The notes below the pieces were generated by a model. That model was not told the origin of the DNA. It did no database searches and saw only the letters and a program-made list of their open reading frames with translations. Below, in pieces: positions 1-12,120 of a stretch of DNA of 64,000 nt. Source of the stretch: Rhyacichthys aspro (lineage: Eukaryota; Chordata; Actinopteri; Gobiiformes; Rhyacichthyidae); assembly GCA_036850595.1 (NCBI GenBank), contig CM072160.1:4667773-4731772 (forward strand), read 5' to 3'. Positions within the stretch are counted from its first letter, which is position 1, and every line of letters starts with the position of its first letter. The position numbers and the translations under genes are program-made.

Positions 1-546
1 ATCTCCTCCTTTATTAATCCACAAAGTCTACAGCCTGGTATTATAATCTGACTTCTCATTGTTCTAAAGCCCGCAGAAATATCTCTAAAATATAAAACAA
101 CTTTTACATTCCTCATCTCCAAAACAGACATTATTATCTTGATTTATCTCATTTTTAATGCAAACACTGGCATCAAATGCATGGTTAAAAATGATTGTAA
201 GTCATTTCAGGGTAATTTTTATATATCTGAGTCTGTATTTCTCATACAATTCCAAAAAAAAAAAGTCATTTTTTTGTCTAAGTATGATTCATTGTATTTA
301 TTTTTATTTTTTTCAACAAAAGTCCATATCTATACTAAATTACTACCTCCATTCTTGCTATTTAGATTACATGACAGTATTAGACTTGTTTATAATACAC
401 ACATCTACTTTTTTAATCACTGCTGTAATAGTTTTAAATATTTTCTATCCATTTTTGCTGTCTTCACCAATGTGCACCATCTTGCAGTTATCAGTACATA
501 AATTAAATGCTGTAAAATACGACTTTACCTTTATAATGAGCTCAAT

Positions 547-1662
547 TTAGAAGAGGTCTTCCACACGGCGACTGTCCAACTCCAACTAAAACCAGAAACA
601 AAAGACAGAAGACGCCTGGTGAGCACCGCTGCAGGGGACAGACATAAATACAGGGCAGGGAAAAACTCGACAAAGAAGTGAAGACCTCTGAAAGAAACTA
701 GTTTAACCGGTTGAGCTCAGGGTCTGACTGGAAAAAAACAACAAAGAATTTGGGTCATTTACTGCTTTTGCTGCTCTGAAACTGACTTTAACATAGTAGA
801 AAACAAAAATGAACTTCTTTTCTTCTACCGCTTTGTCCCATCTCAGCCTATAATAAACTAATATAATAAATATGAGGCACAGTGAGTTTATTTGTTTAGT
901 TTAGATGATTCTCCTTTTCTTTAATGCTATCATAATATCACAGGTATCTTATAATTGGCTTTGGCTCAGTTCTTAAATGAAAAAAGCATTCCTTCAAATA
1001 TTTAGCCCATTAGTTTTAGTCAAATTGCATTTCTCTAAAAGGAAATACAACTCTGTCCAGCAATCCCTCATGGGTCACTGAACAAACTGATTATTTAATT
1101 CTTAGTGTAATCACCAAAGTTGTCGCAGTTTTGATTTGTGATCATCGGAAAGGCTTCATTAAGTTTACAGCTACATCCAAATCAGTCACAAATATACTTG
1201 TATGAGTTTATATTCCCTGGAAGTGGATCAGATAAAAGTATTATGTAAATAAACAAGGAAAAAAAGTGTATGTATGTATCAGATTGGATGTTTTTTCTAT
1301 TTAGGATGTCGATGTGAACTCAGTGTTTGATTTTTGTCATCATTTTAACCATTTTTTGTGACAATAACAATCAAAATGTGCCTTTACATTTTGCCCATTG
1401 AGACTCAAACTGTGACAAAGCAACTTTTTGGAGAATCTGACAAACTCCAACAAAAAACAACAAAAGCTTCTGAAACTCGAACTAAATATTTTGGGTGAAG
1501 ATTTTGAGAATATGGTATAAAGTGTTTTGTTGAACGGTGTAACTGACCTCTTTCTGGAGAAAAGGCTGCGTCCCGGTGAGAGCTGTCCTGTCTGCGGATA
1601 ACTGGATCATCAACATCCCAGTCCACATCCTCCTGCTGCCGGGACATCACGGGACGTCCCAT
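547..1662 (-). CDS. possible small gene, unidentified
   Basis: Low-confidence model. A first exon reads from an ATG at 1662 down to 1548 and ends at a plausible GTCAGT donor after one base of a codon. It would encode about 38 polar residues rich in D, R and Q, including a second Met at residue 6 (MSRQQEDVDWD). A possible terminal exon at 585-547 follows a pyrimidine-rich stretch and TTTTAG acceptor and reaches a stop at 547-549, but its phase does not match exon 1 in the most obvious frame, so an intermediate exon (perhaps within 600-720) would be needed. AATAAA-like signals on this strand lie near 10-15. I recognise no family or domain. Exon 1 alone is the better-supported part. Confidence 0.3.
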
Positions 1663-3078
1663 TCAGGGCAGGGCAGAGAGAGATGCTAACCAAGCTCATG
1701 TAAAGGCTTGTTGGTAGGTTTTAGAATTAAAATTGCATTAAATAACACATACTTCATATTCGATCGCAGCTTAAAACGCAAAAAGAAATCCGGCTCCTGC
1801 AGTTTTAAATCCAGAGAAACAAAATTGGATGAGCTACTTCCGTAAACAACCGTGCAACCCCTGCCCCGGCTGTAAAGCGGCAGAGACCCGGTGTTATGCT
1901 GAGATCTGCATCCCCTTCACATAAATTAATAAAATAAAAGTCCAGCTGAAAAATTAAATATAAGCAAGGAATTAGAATTTATTCAGCTTTTTCCATAATC
2001 AAAGAGGACTGAGAGTCTTTAGACTTAGGACTACGCTCGTCCATATGTGATCGTTGTGTTAACACTCACTTTAAGCGAGGGGATGCACTTCTCGGCATAC
2101 CACCTACCCTCCAGGTGCCCAGTTTAGATGGGCCTCATTCATTAAAGCTGAGACACGATCAAAACGTGGACGGACAACACTTTCCACACAAGCTAGGATC
2201 TTTAAAAATCCAACTAGAAAGAGAAAAGAAAGAGAAAGTGAAACTGTGCGTAAACCTTCGACCACTCTGACCTCGGTGTGCGCTCATTCTGGAGACTTGG
2301 CACAAGGGCGCCCCCATGGCGAGGTGGTGAACTGAAGCAACTGCAATTTATGTCGTTTTATTTCTCTGAAAAGAAGAATTTAGTTCACGTATAATCGTTT
2401 AAGCAACAGTATTGTGTGAAATAGAATGAACGCCATTTCTTTTTCAAAGTAAAGCGGTTCATGGCACGAGCGGAGCGGTGCTGTTTCTTCGTCATGAGCG
2501 CGTCTAAATATAAAGCTGGCCTTGTCAAGTTGTGGAATTTATGTAATAACTATTGGACGTAAACCTGAGCAACTCTTAAACACGGTTCATTGAGAGCTAT
2601 TGAGTTCAGAGATGTTTTTTTCCTGAAGAGTTGTGTCAGATCTCGGCTGTTCAATCAATAAACTGTTGCTGTGCGTAAATCCTGCTTTGAATATGCATCA
2701 GGGTAGAGGACTATCAGGGTTTGTTACACTCCAGAAGTTGGTCACCTGAAAAAAAAAAAAAAAAATCTAGAGCACAATCCACATCTAAATGACACCTAAA
2801 TGCAGCCCAAACTGTGCAGTATGTCACGTAATTCACTTTTTTCCCTCTTGTTCCAACGCATTTCAATTCCTCATTTTTCTATTCCTCAGTTTATCCACCT
2901 GCCCTGTCCAGACTTGTACAGCAACATACACATCTGTAGTTGCATCATACTCATCCTTCTTCATGGGAATCTGGAAAGTTTTGGTAATATTGATGGGCTG
3001 ATGACAGTCTCAACAGGTTAAAGAACTTCCACAGAAGTCATTACTATTCTCACGTCACGTCATGCATCAGCTGTCCCT
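1663..3078. other. intergenic region upstream of the TCAF gene
   Basis: No convincing coding exon is visible. The stretch contains a purine-rich tract near 2215-2247 that includes GAAAGTGAAACT at 2234-2245, which resembles an interferon-stimulated response element, and a poly-A run at about 2750-2765. It would hold the promoter of the possible minus-strand gene and upstream regulatory sequence of the TCAF gene. Confidence 0.4.
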
Positions 3079-3086
3079 TATAAATA
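3079..3086 (+). promoter_or_regulatory. TATA box of the TCAF gene
   Basis: TATAAATA lies about 30 bases before an inferred transcription start near 3110. It precedes a short non-coding exon that ends in a good donor at 3176/3177. Seen directly as a motif; its function is inferred from position. Confidence 0.55.
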
Positions 3087-3109
3087 CCTGCCCCGTATCT
3101 TTCTGCTGT

Positions 3110-3176
3110 AGTTCTGATTCAGTCTGAGAACTGTTCTGCAGAGGACCTCCTGTAAACTGTGCAGCCTCTTTTAAAG
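3110..3176 (+). other. 5' untranslated exon of the TCAF gene
   Basis: Sequence downstream of the TATA box runs to AAAG|GTAAAA, a good splice donor. The next acceptor in the right place is CCCACAG at 4576-4582, followed by 52 bases of untranslated sequence and the TCAF start codon. The exon start is approximate, because it is set only by distance from the TATA box. Confidence 0.45.
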
Positions 3177-4634
3177 GTAAAATATTTTGAGTTGTATTCC
3201 AAATCCATGTTGAAGCCAGCATCTTATGAAAATTGCTTATTGCCTCTTGTAGATATTAGTATAAATTAAATGTGGAGCGACATGACTGATGACAATTTGT
3301 TTCATGAAGTTTAATGACTGACTGGTTTCTTTTCTTTAGTTAATACTTATCCCAGTCTTTATATCACTTTTTCAGATTCAACATATCACTCTACCTGTCA
3401 TCAGTTCAATTCTTCAGTTTATTTTCAGACTATGAGGAAAGAAATTAAGATATAGAGGGTTGTCTTGTTAATAAATGGTAAATATTAAACCTAGTATTAA
3501 CCAGGCTCCTTCAACTCCTGCTCAGTAAATGTTTATACAGTATACTACTACACCATGAGAGAAAAAAGACTTTGATTTGTTTTCATAGAGCTCTTGACGT
3601 CATGTGACTTAATGCGTTCTTTCTTTTCTTTCTATTGGCAGGAAAAAACATTAAACACTTTAATTTCACAGTCACTGAGCTAAACATTAAATCATTTTCC
3701 CTGAGCCATATCCTGCACCAGGTCAGAGTCTAAAGCGATCACATAAACCTGCAGCTCACAGACATTAGCAGGACAGGGTTGGACATCAGCAGACTGGACA
3801 TTATTTTAAATTATTGCCCACTTATTGTACTAAAGTGATTTTTTTCTAATTCAGGGTTCAGTACATTGAATAAATAATAATTTAAAAATAATCATTGATC
3901 TAAATCTAATTCTGAGTCAGAATCTCATCAAGAAGAAACGGTGAAATGTTATCAAATTTCCGATCTGTTCCGGGCTCAGGAGATCTGTAAATGCTGTAGT
4001 TTTTTGGGTTTTTTTGCAAGTATTGTGCAAATATAAGCAGTAGCGCCTTTCAATCATCACTTAAAATACTGTATGTGACCCTGGACAACACCAGTCATGA
4101 GGGTCGTGACTAACATCCTTTTTTAGAGTTCACTAGTTGCAGGTCGATAAATAAAAGCTTACCTCAATTTTATTTTCTTCTGTTCAAATGGGACACAGGC
4201 AGCGAAGGTGTTAGTGGGACATGTAACTGCGCGTGTACTGACAACTGCTTGGAAATGGGCTCAAAGCTTTTTCTACAGATTATTGTTATTAGTATAGTTC
4301 AATGTAGAACTGCGTCAGTAGGGTTACGTAGTTTCCCATTAAGGATTTCCCAGAAACACTTTTTCAGAGCTTCAGTTCCAGTTTATTTTGCTTTTCTCAT
4401 CTTCAGTTACAGTGAAATATTTCTAAATAGTGTTGTAATGTAAAAAAGAGGAACTCACACCTTCATACTGTAGTTTCAGCAGTATTTGTGACGTGCACAG
4501 ATGTAACACACTGATATTGTGATAATGATGAATCTGCATCTTCTTTCTTTCTTCTTTACTGTTATGTGTGTTTTTCCCACAGAACATAGCATCCTACTTT
4601 TCACTGAAAACAAAAACCTTCAGAAAGTCTCAAC

Positions 4635-7600
4635 ATGTCAGCTTCTAAACCTACATTTGCCCAAAAGGCCTACTCTTCTCTGATGAAAGGCCTGACACAG
4701 CTGGATCTCAGGGGCTCCTCTGTTCCCTGTCCCTTGATTTTGACCAGCGACCATGCTTTTCCTTTAGCGATAAGCAGCTACGGTGAAGTGCTTATCGCTG
4801 CGTCGCAGTACGGATCAGGACGTATTGTAGTGATTGGGCATGAAGCCTACCTCACTGTAATACCAGATTTTGTAAAAAATGCTGTTGGTTGGCTCAGAGG
4901 AGACGGATCCGACAACATGTCTGTGGGGATCCATTCGAATGCCAACCAAGTGGCGGAAAATCTCTCCAAATCTGGTTTTGAAACCAAAGTTATGGGAGAT
5001 TTCAGCAGAGACCAGGGCGTTGGGGTGTACGTGACAGATGCCTACAGCGTCGGGGCCAGTGCCAAGGACCTGGTGGCGTTCATGAAAGCTGGAGGAGGAG
5101 TGCTCATAGCGGGACAGGCCTGGAGCTGGGCGGCACACAACCCTAATGAAAACACTCTGCTGCAGTTTATGGGGAATAAAGTGTCTGCAGTGGCTGGGAT
5201 CTACTTTACAGATTATTATGCAACAGGAGAGTCTCTGTGTGTCCGGCCAGAGATCCCGTCGTCTTGGAAGACTTTACAGTGAGTATGATGCTATGATTTA
5301 TTCAAAGGTTGAACCCCTCCTGATTACAATCCAAATTAATGCCAGTCAATAAATGTCCTAACGATGGTAGTGCCATAAAATTATACCATAATACATTATT
5401 CAGATATCATTTTTCCTGGTTATAAAACTGTCCTATAATATTAACAAAGCTATAGCACAAAGGTGTACAGCATTCAGCAGTGACAGACAGACTGTTAGCA
5501 TTTATTTATGACACTAGAAAATCACAGGTGTTTTTACTAACTTTTCTTCAGATATTGCTGGTTACAAATCAGCCACAAATAAGCATTAATACGGGCGGCC
5601 ATTCTATGAATATGTGCTACGCCCTCTACAGGCTTCACTACTGGTTAACCCACCCAGACCCTATGATACAACAACAGTGGGAACTCAGCTACAAAGTGTT
5701 GATGTGTCAATGCTAAGGCAACAACACAAAGAGGGGAGGAGATGGAAGCAGGGTCCAGAAGGAAAACAGTGCACCTGCCGTGGTACATGCTCAGTTTAGA
5801 ATATCTTCAATCCAGACAAATGCAAGGAATTGATGCATTTAGACTCTACTGAAAGGATAGTTCTGACCCATGACTATTATTTGCAGCACTGCCACAAACA
5901 CATAGACACAGATATTATATTGTATAACTGGAACCATCTTTTTTGGTCTTTCAGGTTCTGGAAGAATTTTAAGAACGACATGGAGTTTTTGCTCAAGGGC
6001 ATCTCTGAGTTTGACATTCGGGGAGATGCCTTGGCCTCTGAGCTCCTGTGTCACGGCCCGCTGGCTTTCCCCATCGGGACCACCCAGGATGGGTCTGCGT
6101 TTCTGGGAGCAGGCTACTACGGGAAAGGCCGTGTCATTGTGATCTCACATGAAGCATATTTAGGAACAGAGGTGAGACCTGACGTGGAATTAACACTGTA
6201 CAGTGTACAAATGTAATATGTCACTAATGGATAGATTATTGTTGATTGTTAACTAGAGAATATCTTCTCATTGTCCAGACCCTGACTTCCTTTTGGGATA
6301 ATGCCCTTCACTGGCTGGATCAAGGCCGGATGGGGGTCGTTGGTGTTGAGCCCAATTATGCTCTCAATACTATGAAGAAATCTGGGCTGGATTGTGAGGA
6401 AACAGGTTTCAGGAAAGACCTGAGTGTGTTTGTGCGTGAGGTTTACAGTGAGGATCATCTGGAGGAGATCCAAGAGTTCGTGGCTGAAGGAGGAGGCCTG
6501 GTGATTGGTGGACACGTCTGGTACTGGACATATTCACATCCAGATCAAAACTATTTGACAGAAAATTTAGGTATGTCCTTATTGTGTCTCAGTCTTAAGT
6601 CTCTTGTAATTGTAAATACATGAGTGCAGTACGCACTAAAAAAACTCTTCTGGTTTTATTCTAAGAGAATGTTACTGTATTTACACGATCGACCCAGTTG
6701 GACCAAGCTTATAGCTTGATTAGGCCGTTTAACTGGACTTCTGTCTTTGTTTACATTCAGCCTGTGTTAAAAAGAAAAAAGGAGCTAACGTTAAACCTGA
6801 CTAGGCTAGGCTACATTACAGTTTAATCATTAATTGACACTAAACAGAGATATGTTGTGCCAGTGTTCAGCTTTGTGCTTAGCACTTCCTTTCTTGGCTC
6901 CAAATGAAAAGATTGATGTAATAATATACGTACGCTCTTAAACACAGCTCAGACACCAGTTTAACTTTGTGTGCTGTCTTTTAGGAAACAAGATGCTCAA
7001 CACAATGGGCTTCAGTCTCTTGTCAAACACAGTTGGTGGTGGTTTATACAAGGCTCCTGATCCCAACAACGCAGTCCAACACCACTTCCTCCATCTTCTG
7101 TATCGCTTTGCTGGTCACGTTTATGAAAATACAGATCTAACTGAGGATGAGAAGAAGTGCCTTAAAAGACTGGGATATCACTGTGCTACCTTCCTGCACT
7201 TGGACGACCATGACTGCTGTGCCTATATGCAGCTAGTCACTGTCCTCGTGGACATCCTGAAAAAGACAGGACTGCCTCAGGTGCATATAATTATAAATAT
7301 GCATACATGAGTCATACACAAAGGTGAAGTGGTAAAAAAGTGGTATTTTTTGAATCATGAATATACTTTATCTCATTTGAAGGTTTCTGAAAGTTCCCCT
7401 GTGAAGGAACCTGAAGACCATCTGCTCCTCAGTATTGGAGCAGAGGTGTATAAGGGTTGCCCAAATCAAGATGAACTGCTGCCTTACCTCATCAAGGACA
7501 TCCCAAAGTTACCAACTGTTCGTGACCAGAGGATCACTATTACTGTGAACACAACAGGTCAGGATACTACTGCTAACAGCAAACACATGATTTAATGAAT

Positions 7601-10600
7601 AGGTTTTATAGAGGAATGATATATAGTTGTGTGAAAACACTTTATGTGTGACAGAAGGAGCAGAGTGGATCAGTACAGGCCTGTATCTGTCTCCTGGGAT
7701 GAAGACATACATGGCTTTACCTGCAGACATCATCAACAAGGGATGGAAGGTACAGTATTATTATACATACATTATTATACATTATTAGAACAAACAAAAT
7801 TGTAGAGACAACCTAAAGTTGACAAAAGTTAAAGGAGAATGATTTTTTTTAACATGATTGTTACTTACTCCAGACCAAGAAGGGAACTCCTTATGGTCTG
7901 TGTGGGCTGTGGGTTAAAAACAATAGTGGAGCAGGTAAATTAGCAGCAGCTACAGAGCTGTAGTTGATTCTATAGTATAGGACATTTGTTAAATCAGTGC
8001 ATTAGGTTTGTTTGTTCACTGGACCATTTTATTGTTTGACACATGCCACAAATGCGTTTGGTTTTTTTCTAGTTTATGTCGGTTCTTTAGACTGTTCTGA
8101 AAGACTTGTTTGTTTTTCCCGAGGCAGGTATGGCTCAGTCTGTCAAGACAAATGTAAATTAAAAGAGACATAAATATGAAATTGGATAACAGACTGGATT
8201 ACTACAGTTACTACAATTGTTGCACAGAGCCTTATTACATCAAACATTAAATGATCCTTAATATAAGATGATGGGGTTCTAAAATCAAGCGCTTTAGATG
8301 TAAACGCTCTACAAAAGCAAGTTCCTTAGTCTAATAACACATCTTCTGGTAAACCCTGTCCTAATATCACATCAGAAATGGTAAATCCCTGAATAGTCTC
8401 TGTGTGTGCTATATTCAGGATTCAAACAGTGATGATGTTTTTTTATATAACCATTCTTTATCTTGATTGTTCCAGGTGCAGATTGGCTGTCAGACAGACA
8501 CACTCGCTCATGAGGAGTTATTGAGAGCACCAAGCGTTTCTCAAAGGTTTCCTATCACTTCAAACATGATTAAAGTCTACAACCTGTGGGGAGGTCTCAT
8601 TTACCTGGTCGCACCACCTCAGACTCAGGTGACAGGAGCAGAGGTCGAGGTTCAAATGGCTGTAGCTGCCCCTTATTATAAATCTGGTGAGTTGGTTCAG
8701 AATTACAACTCCATTATATTTTCTCTATAGTACTTCTTTTGGATAGTATGGCTCATAAAGTTTCATTACCTTTCATTATCTTCCTTCACTCATGAAGATA
8801 CTTGAACTTCACTTGAGGCAGGGTTAGACACACTATTCCAGTTGAAAACCACAGCTTAGAGCTTGGAGGTGCTTATTCCCCTCCAGGCCACTAGATGAAG
8901 CCACTCAGTCAAACAAGGACTGGGTACAGGGTGCACAAAAACAGAATAATACCAAAACAAAAGATGACAGAGTTCTTTGGTCTTGTGGATCCACTGCCAT
9001 TGTTCCTCCCTCAGGTGTGACGACTGCTGCAGACTGGTCGTTACTGCGCACAGCCCCCTCGCCCTGGGCAGAGCTGGAGTTTGAGAACATCATCCTGACT
9101 GTTCCCTCAGATGTCATCAGGAACCTGGACCGTCCCGATGAGTTAGCAGCGCAGTGGGACTCCATCATGAGAGCCATCGCTGACCTGGCTGTTATTCCAC
9201 ACAAGTTTCCTCGAAAAGAGAGATTTGTCATCGATGTGCAGATCTCTGCTGGTAAGACACTTTCAGTGTAATTGTCACAGTTTGCATGAGATTCTTGTAT
9301 GAATCTTAACTTATTAACCTTTTTATTTTAAGTTTAAGTTTGAATCTTGCATCTTACAGGCTTCTCTGATGCATTTTAGTAGACCCAGATCAATAAACAT
9401 TTATACCAACTTCTATGTTATGTAGGATATGTATATGTGGTTTCTTTAATGTAATAGTTACAGTAATATTACTTCAGAAAAAGTGCAAGCTTGAAAGAGA
9501 ATTTAAACTGAAAGCCTACCTCAGAGGAACACTGTTTAATCACTGTGTCAAGAATGATCTGTGAAAAACCAAGACTTTAAGATCACATCCTCATTTATAA
9601 TGAGCTTTCAAATAAGGGATACTCTTGTCTTGTCAACATTATCCAAATACTTCTGGGAAAGTGTTTATTTCACTGGCTACAGCACAAAAAAGAAAAAAAA
9701 AACAGAAAAGGGAGGCAACATGAATCAGGTGTAAATATTAGTAAAAAATAGACCGTTTTTTGGAGGGTTTGAGTGTTTGATTACTGCAACTTGACAAAAA
9801 CATACAGACCTTGATACTTCTAGGTTGATACATCTGCTCAAGAGTTTAAAATTTGTTTGTCAAAGTCACTCTACTCTTTTTCAGGTTGGATGCATTCTGG
9901 TTACCCTGTTATGGGTCAAACGTCAAAAGCAGCCAAAGAGTTAACAAGGGTCAACATCGCAAGAACCGAAGGATTGTGGGGCCCCATTCATGAGCTGGGA
10001 CACAACCAGCAGAGAGGATGCTGGGAATTCCCACCACATACTACAGAGTGCACATGTAACCTGTGGTCGGTGTATGTGAACGAAGAGGTGCTTCACATCT
10101 CCAGGAACAAGGTGGAGTACAATCACTGTAGTTTGTTTTTTGTGACGCTGATACAAAAGTAAAATAATGGGTAATCCTATCTTTTATCGTGTAGGCGCAT
10201 CCAAGCCTGACTTCAGAGGAACGAACAAGCCGCATGGAGCAATACATTAGAGACGGCAGGAATCTGAACGACTGGAGCGTTTGGGTAGCACTGGAGACAT
10301 ATTTGCAGGTGAGGTATTTATTTATAAGACAAACTATCACAAGAAGACAGCTTAAACTGATTTTTATTCATTCAGATCATAATATAAAAATTGTTACTTG
10401 AAAAAAGAAAGCGTCAACGTTATCTTCTTTTTCACTCATTTTATTATAAAAACATTATATTCATTGTTAAACACTGCCATCTTATAGGATTTCATATGGT
10501 ATACCTTCTGACCAAGAATGTTCATATTTGCAGAAATTGCAGTCAGCTGACAATAAAAGTGCATGTGGGAAAATAGCCTCACTGTTTTGAACCTTTTTAA

Positions 10601-11356
10601 TTTCCAGGATTGTGTAATTGCAGTTTTTTCCCCTAGGGGTAAAGGTGGCAATAGTTAGCTTTCCTACTTTACACTAAAGCCCTTTTTACGCATCCACCTT
10701 CTATGTGAGCATGTGATTGGCCAAAGCTTGTCATCATACCATTCATATTAGGATATGCAACCAGGCAAGAGTGTAGGAGGTGTTCAAAAGGAAATCTCAG
10801 AAAACTACTCAAGAAAATCCTAGAATTTGAGTTTAAATTTGCGCTGATTTCACAGGTTCTGGCTACATAAATGTTTTTTTTTTTTAATAATTTCAGTGAG
10901 GAAAATAAAATTACATGGTGTCGCTTTTAAAAGAAAGGACATACTCTTCTACTCATGTAATGGTTGCTGTTCTGTTATGAAATAGTTTTCACTACATATT
11001 CATGACTGCAGACCAGCAGAGAACCCTCTCTAGCTCTGCTTATGAACAAGGTTACTGTTTTCTAAGCAAACATGCCGTTTCTTTCTCTTAATTATTTCTT
11101 CTTGTGTGAGCAGCTACAGGAGAAGTTTGGCTGGGACGCCTTTAAGAAGGTGTTTGGTGCCTACCACACGATCACTGATGTCCCAGGCGACAACAAAGGG
11201 AAGATGAACCTGTACGCTGAGACCTTTTCCAAAGCTGTGGGCATGAACCTGTGTGGGTTTTTTAAGGACTGGGGATGGCCCATTGAAGCTGACACTGAGC
11301 AGAAACTCTCATACCTGCCGCCCTGGGTTGACTACCCCATGACCTGGATCAACTGA
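4635..11356 (+). CDS. tcaf: TRPM8 channel-associated factor homologue (M60-like peptidase domain)
   Basis: Coding exons: 4635-5278, 5955-6171, 6279-6570, 6985-7280, 7383-7557, 7655-7749, 8476-8686, 9015-9251, 9885-10111, 10195-10308, 11114-11356. All junctions keep phase and give 916 residues, close to mammalian TCAF1 (about 920). The N-terminal half is an internal duplication: both copies carry a G(S/K)GR(I/V)(V/I)VI.HEAYL segment and a GGG.(L/V)I.G..W.W segment, the first copy in one exon and the second in two. The C-terminal half is an M60-like (gluzincin) domain with an intact HELGH at about residues 758-762 and acidic residues after it. In mammals TCAF proteins bind TRPM8 and control its trafficking to the plasma membrane; peptidase activity there is uncertain. 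No signal peptide is visible, which fits a cytosolic protein. The start is the first ATG after the acceptor at 4582. A poly(A) signal lies at 11494-11499. Confidence 0.95.
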
Positions 11357-12120
11357 AGTACTTTAGGATCTTTTGTATAGATCATTATCATTATAATTTG
11401 TCTTAACGACTGATTGTCACATGCATCTCATGTAATGCCATTTAATGGTAAAATGCTGTGTAAAAAAAAAAATCAATCAACTGAAATTTCTTCAATAAAG
11501 AAATTATATGAGTATATGAGTAATTTGATGTTTGTTGCACTTGTACACAAACAGGAAAAATATAGTACCACCTCACTATGAACAATCCAAGTATATGGTA
11601 GTTACAGACAGAGGGGTATTTAGTTACATTTATAATAGTTTACACAGCTGACAATGTTATCTGTTCTGTTGTGTTACTGTTGAGTGACTGTACTGCCACA
11701 TCAAACACCTGTCTCTGAAGCCACCTTAGTTAAAGTGAAACAAATAGAACTGGTTGCATATAGTATGCTAAAGTAAAGCTAAAGTAAACACAATACAAAA
11801 ACATAAAATCCTTTTTTTATATAAGCTTTATGTTATTATTATAAGCCCTTTTAACCGTCAATTGCTATTTATTGTAAGTCACTTTCTAAAGCGGAACCCA
11901 CGAGAGGAACTATAATTTCCGCACGGCCTTATTTTGTATACACCCATTGTACTCAGCGAAGCAACCCGTGTATCTTAGAAAAGTATTAACCCATTCAGTC
12001 ACTTCGGGTTGAATCTAAAAGTTAAATATATAGTTTGTTTTCTTTTATAAAAGGTTCGTAAAGGTTCGTGTCTTTAAATCGTGCCAACATCAGAAGTTTT
12101 ACTGCATTTATTTGAGCTCA
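11357..12120. other. TCAF 3' UTR and spacer to pnkp
   Basis: Contains the TCAF 3' UTR with AATAAA at 11494-11499. The remaining 600 bases hold the pnkp promoter and 5' leader. No TATA box or coding exon stands out. Confidence 0.5.

Noticed and set aside
139..550. Two overlapping plus-strand ORFs at the left edge.
   Set aside because: AT-rich, hydrophobic by composition, with no domain; they lie in the likely 3' UTR of a minus-strand gene.
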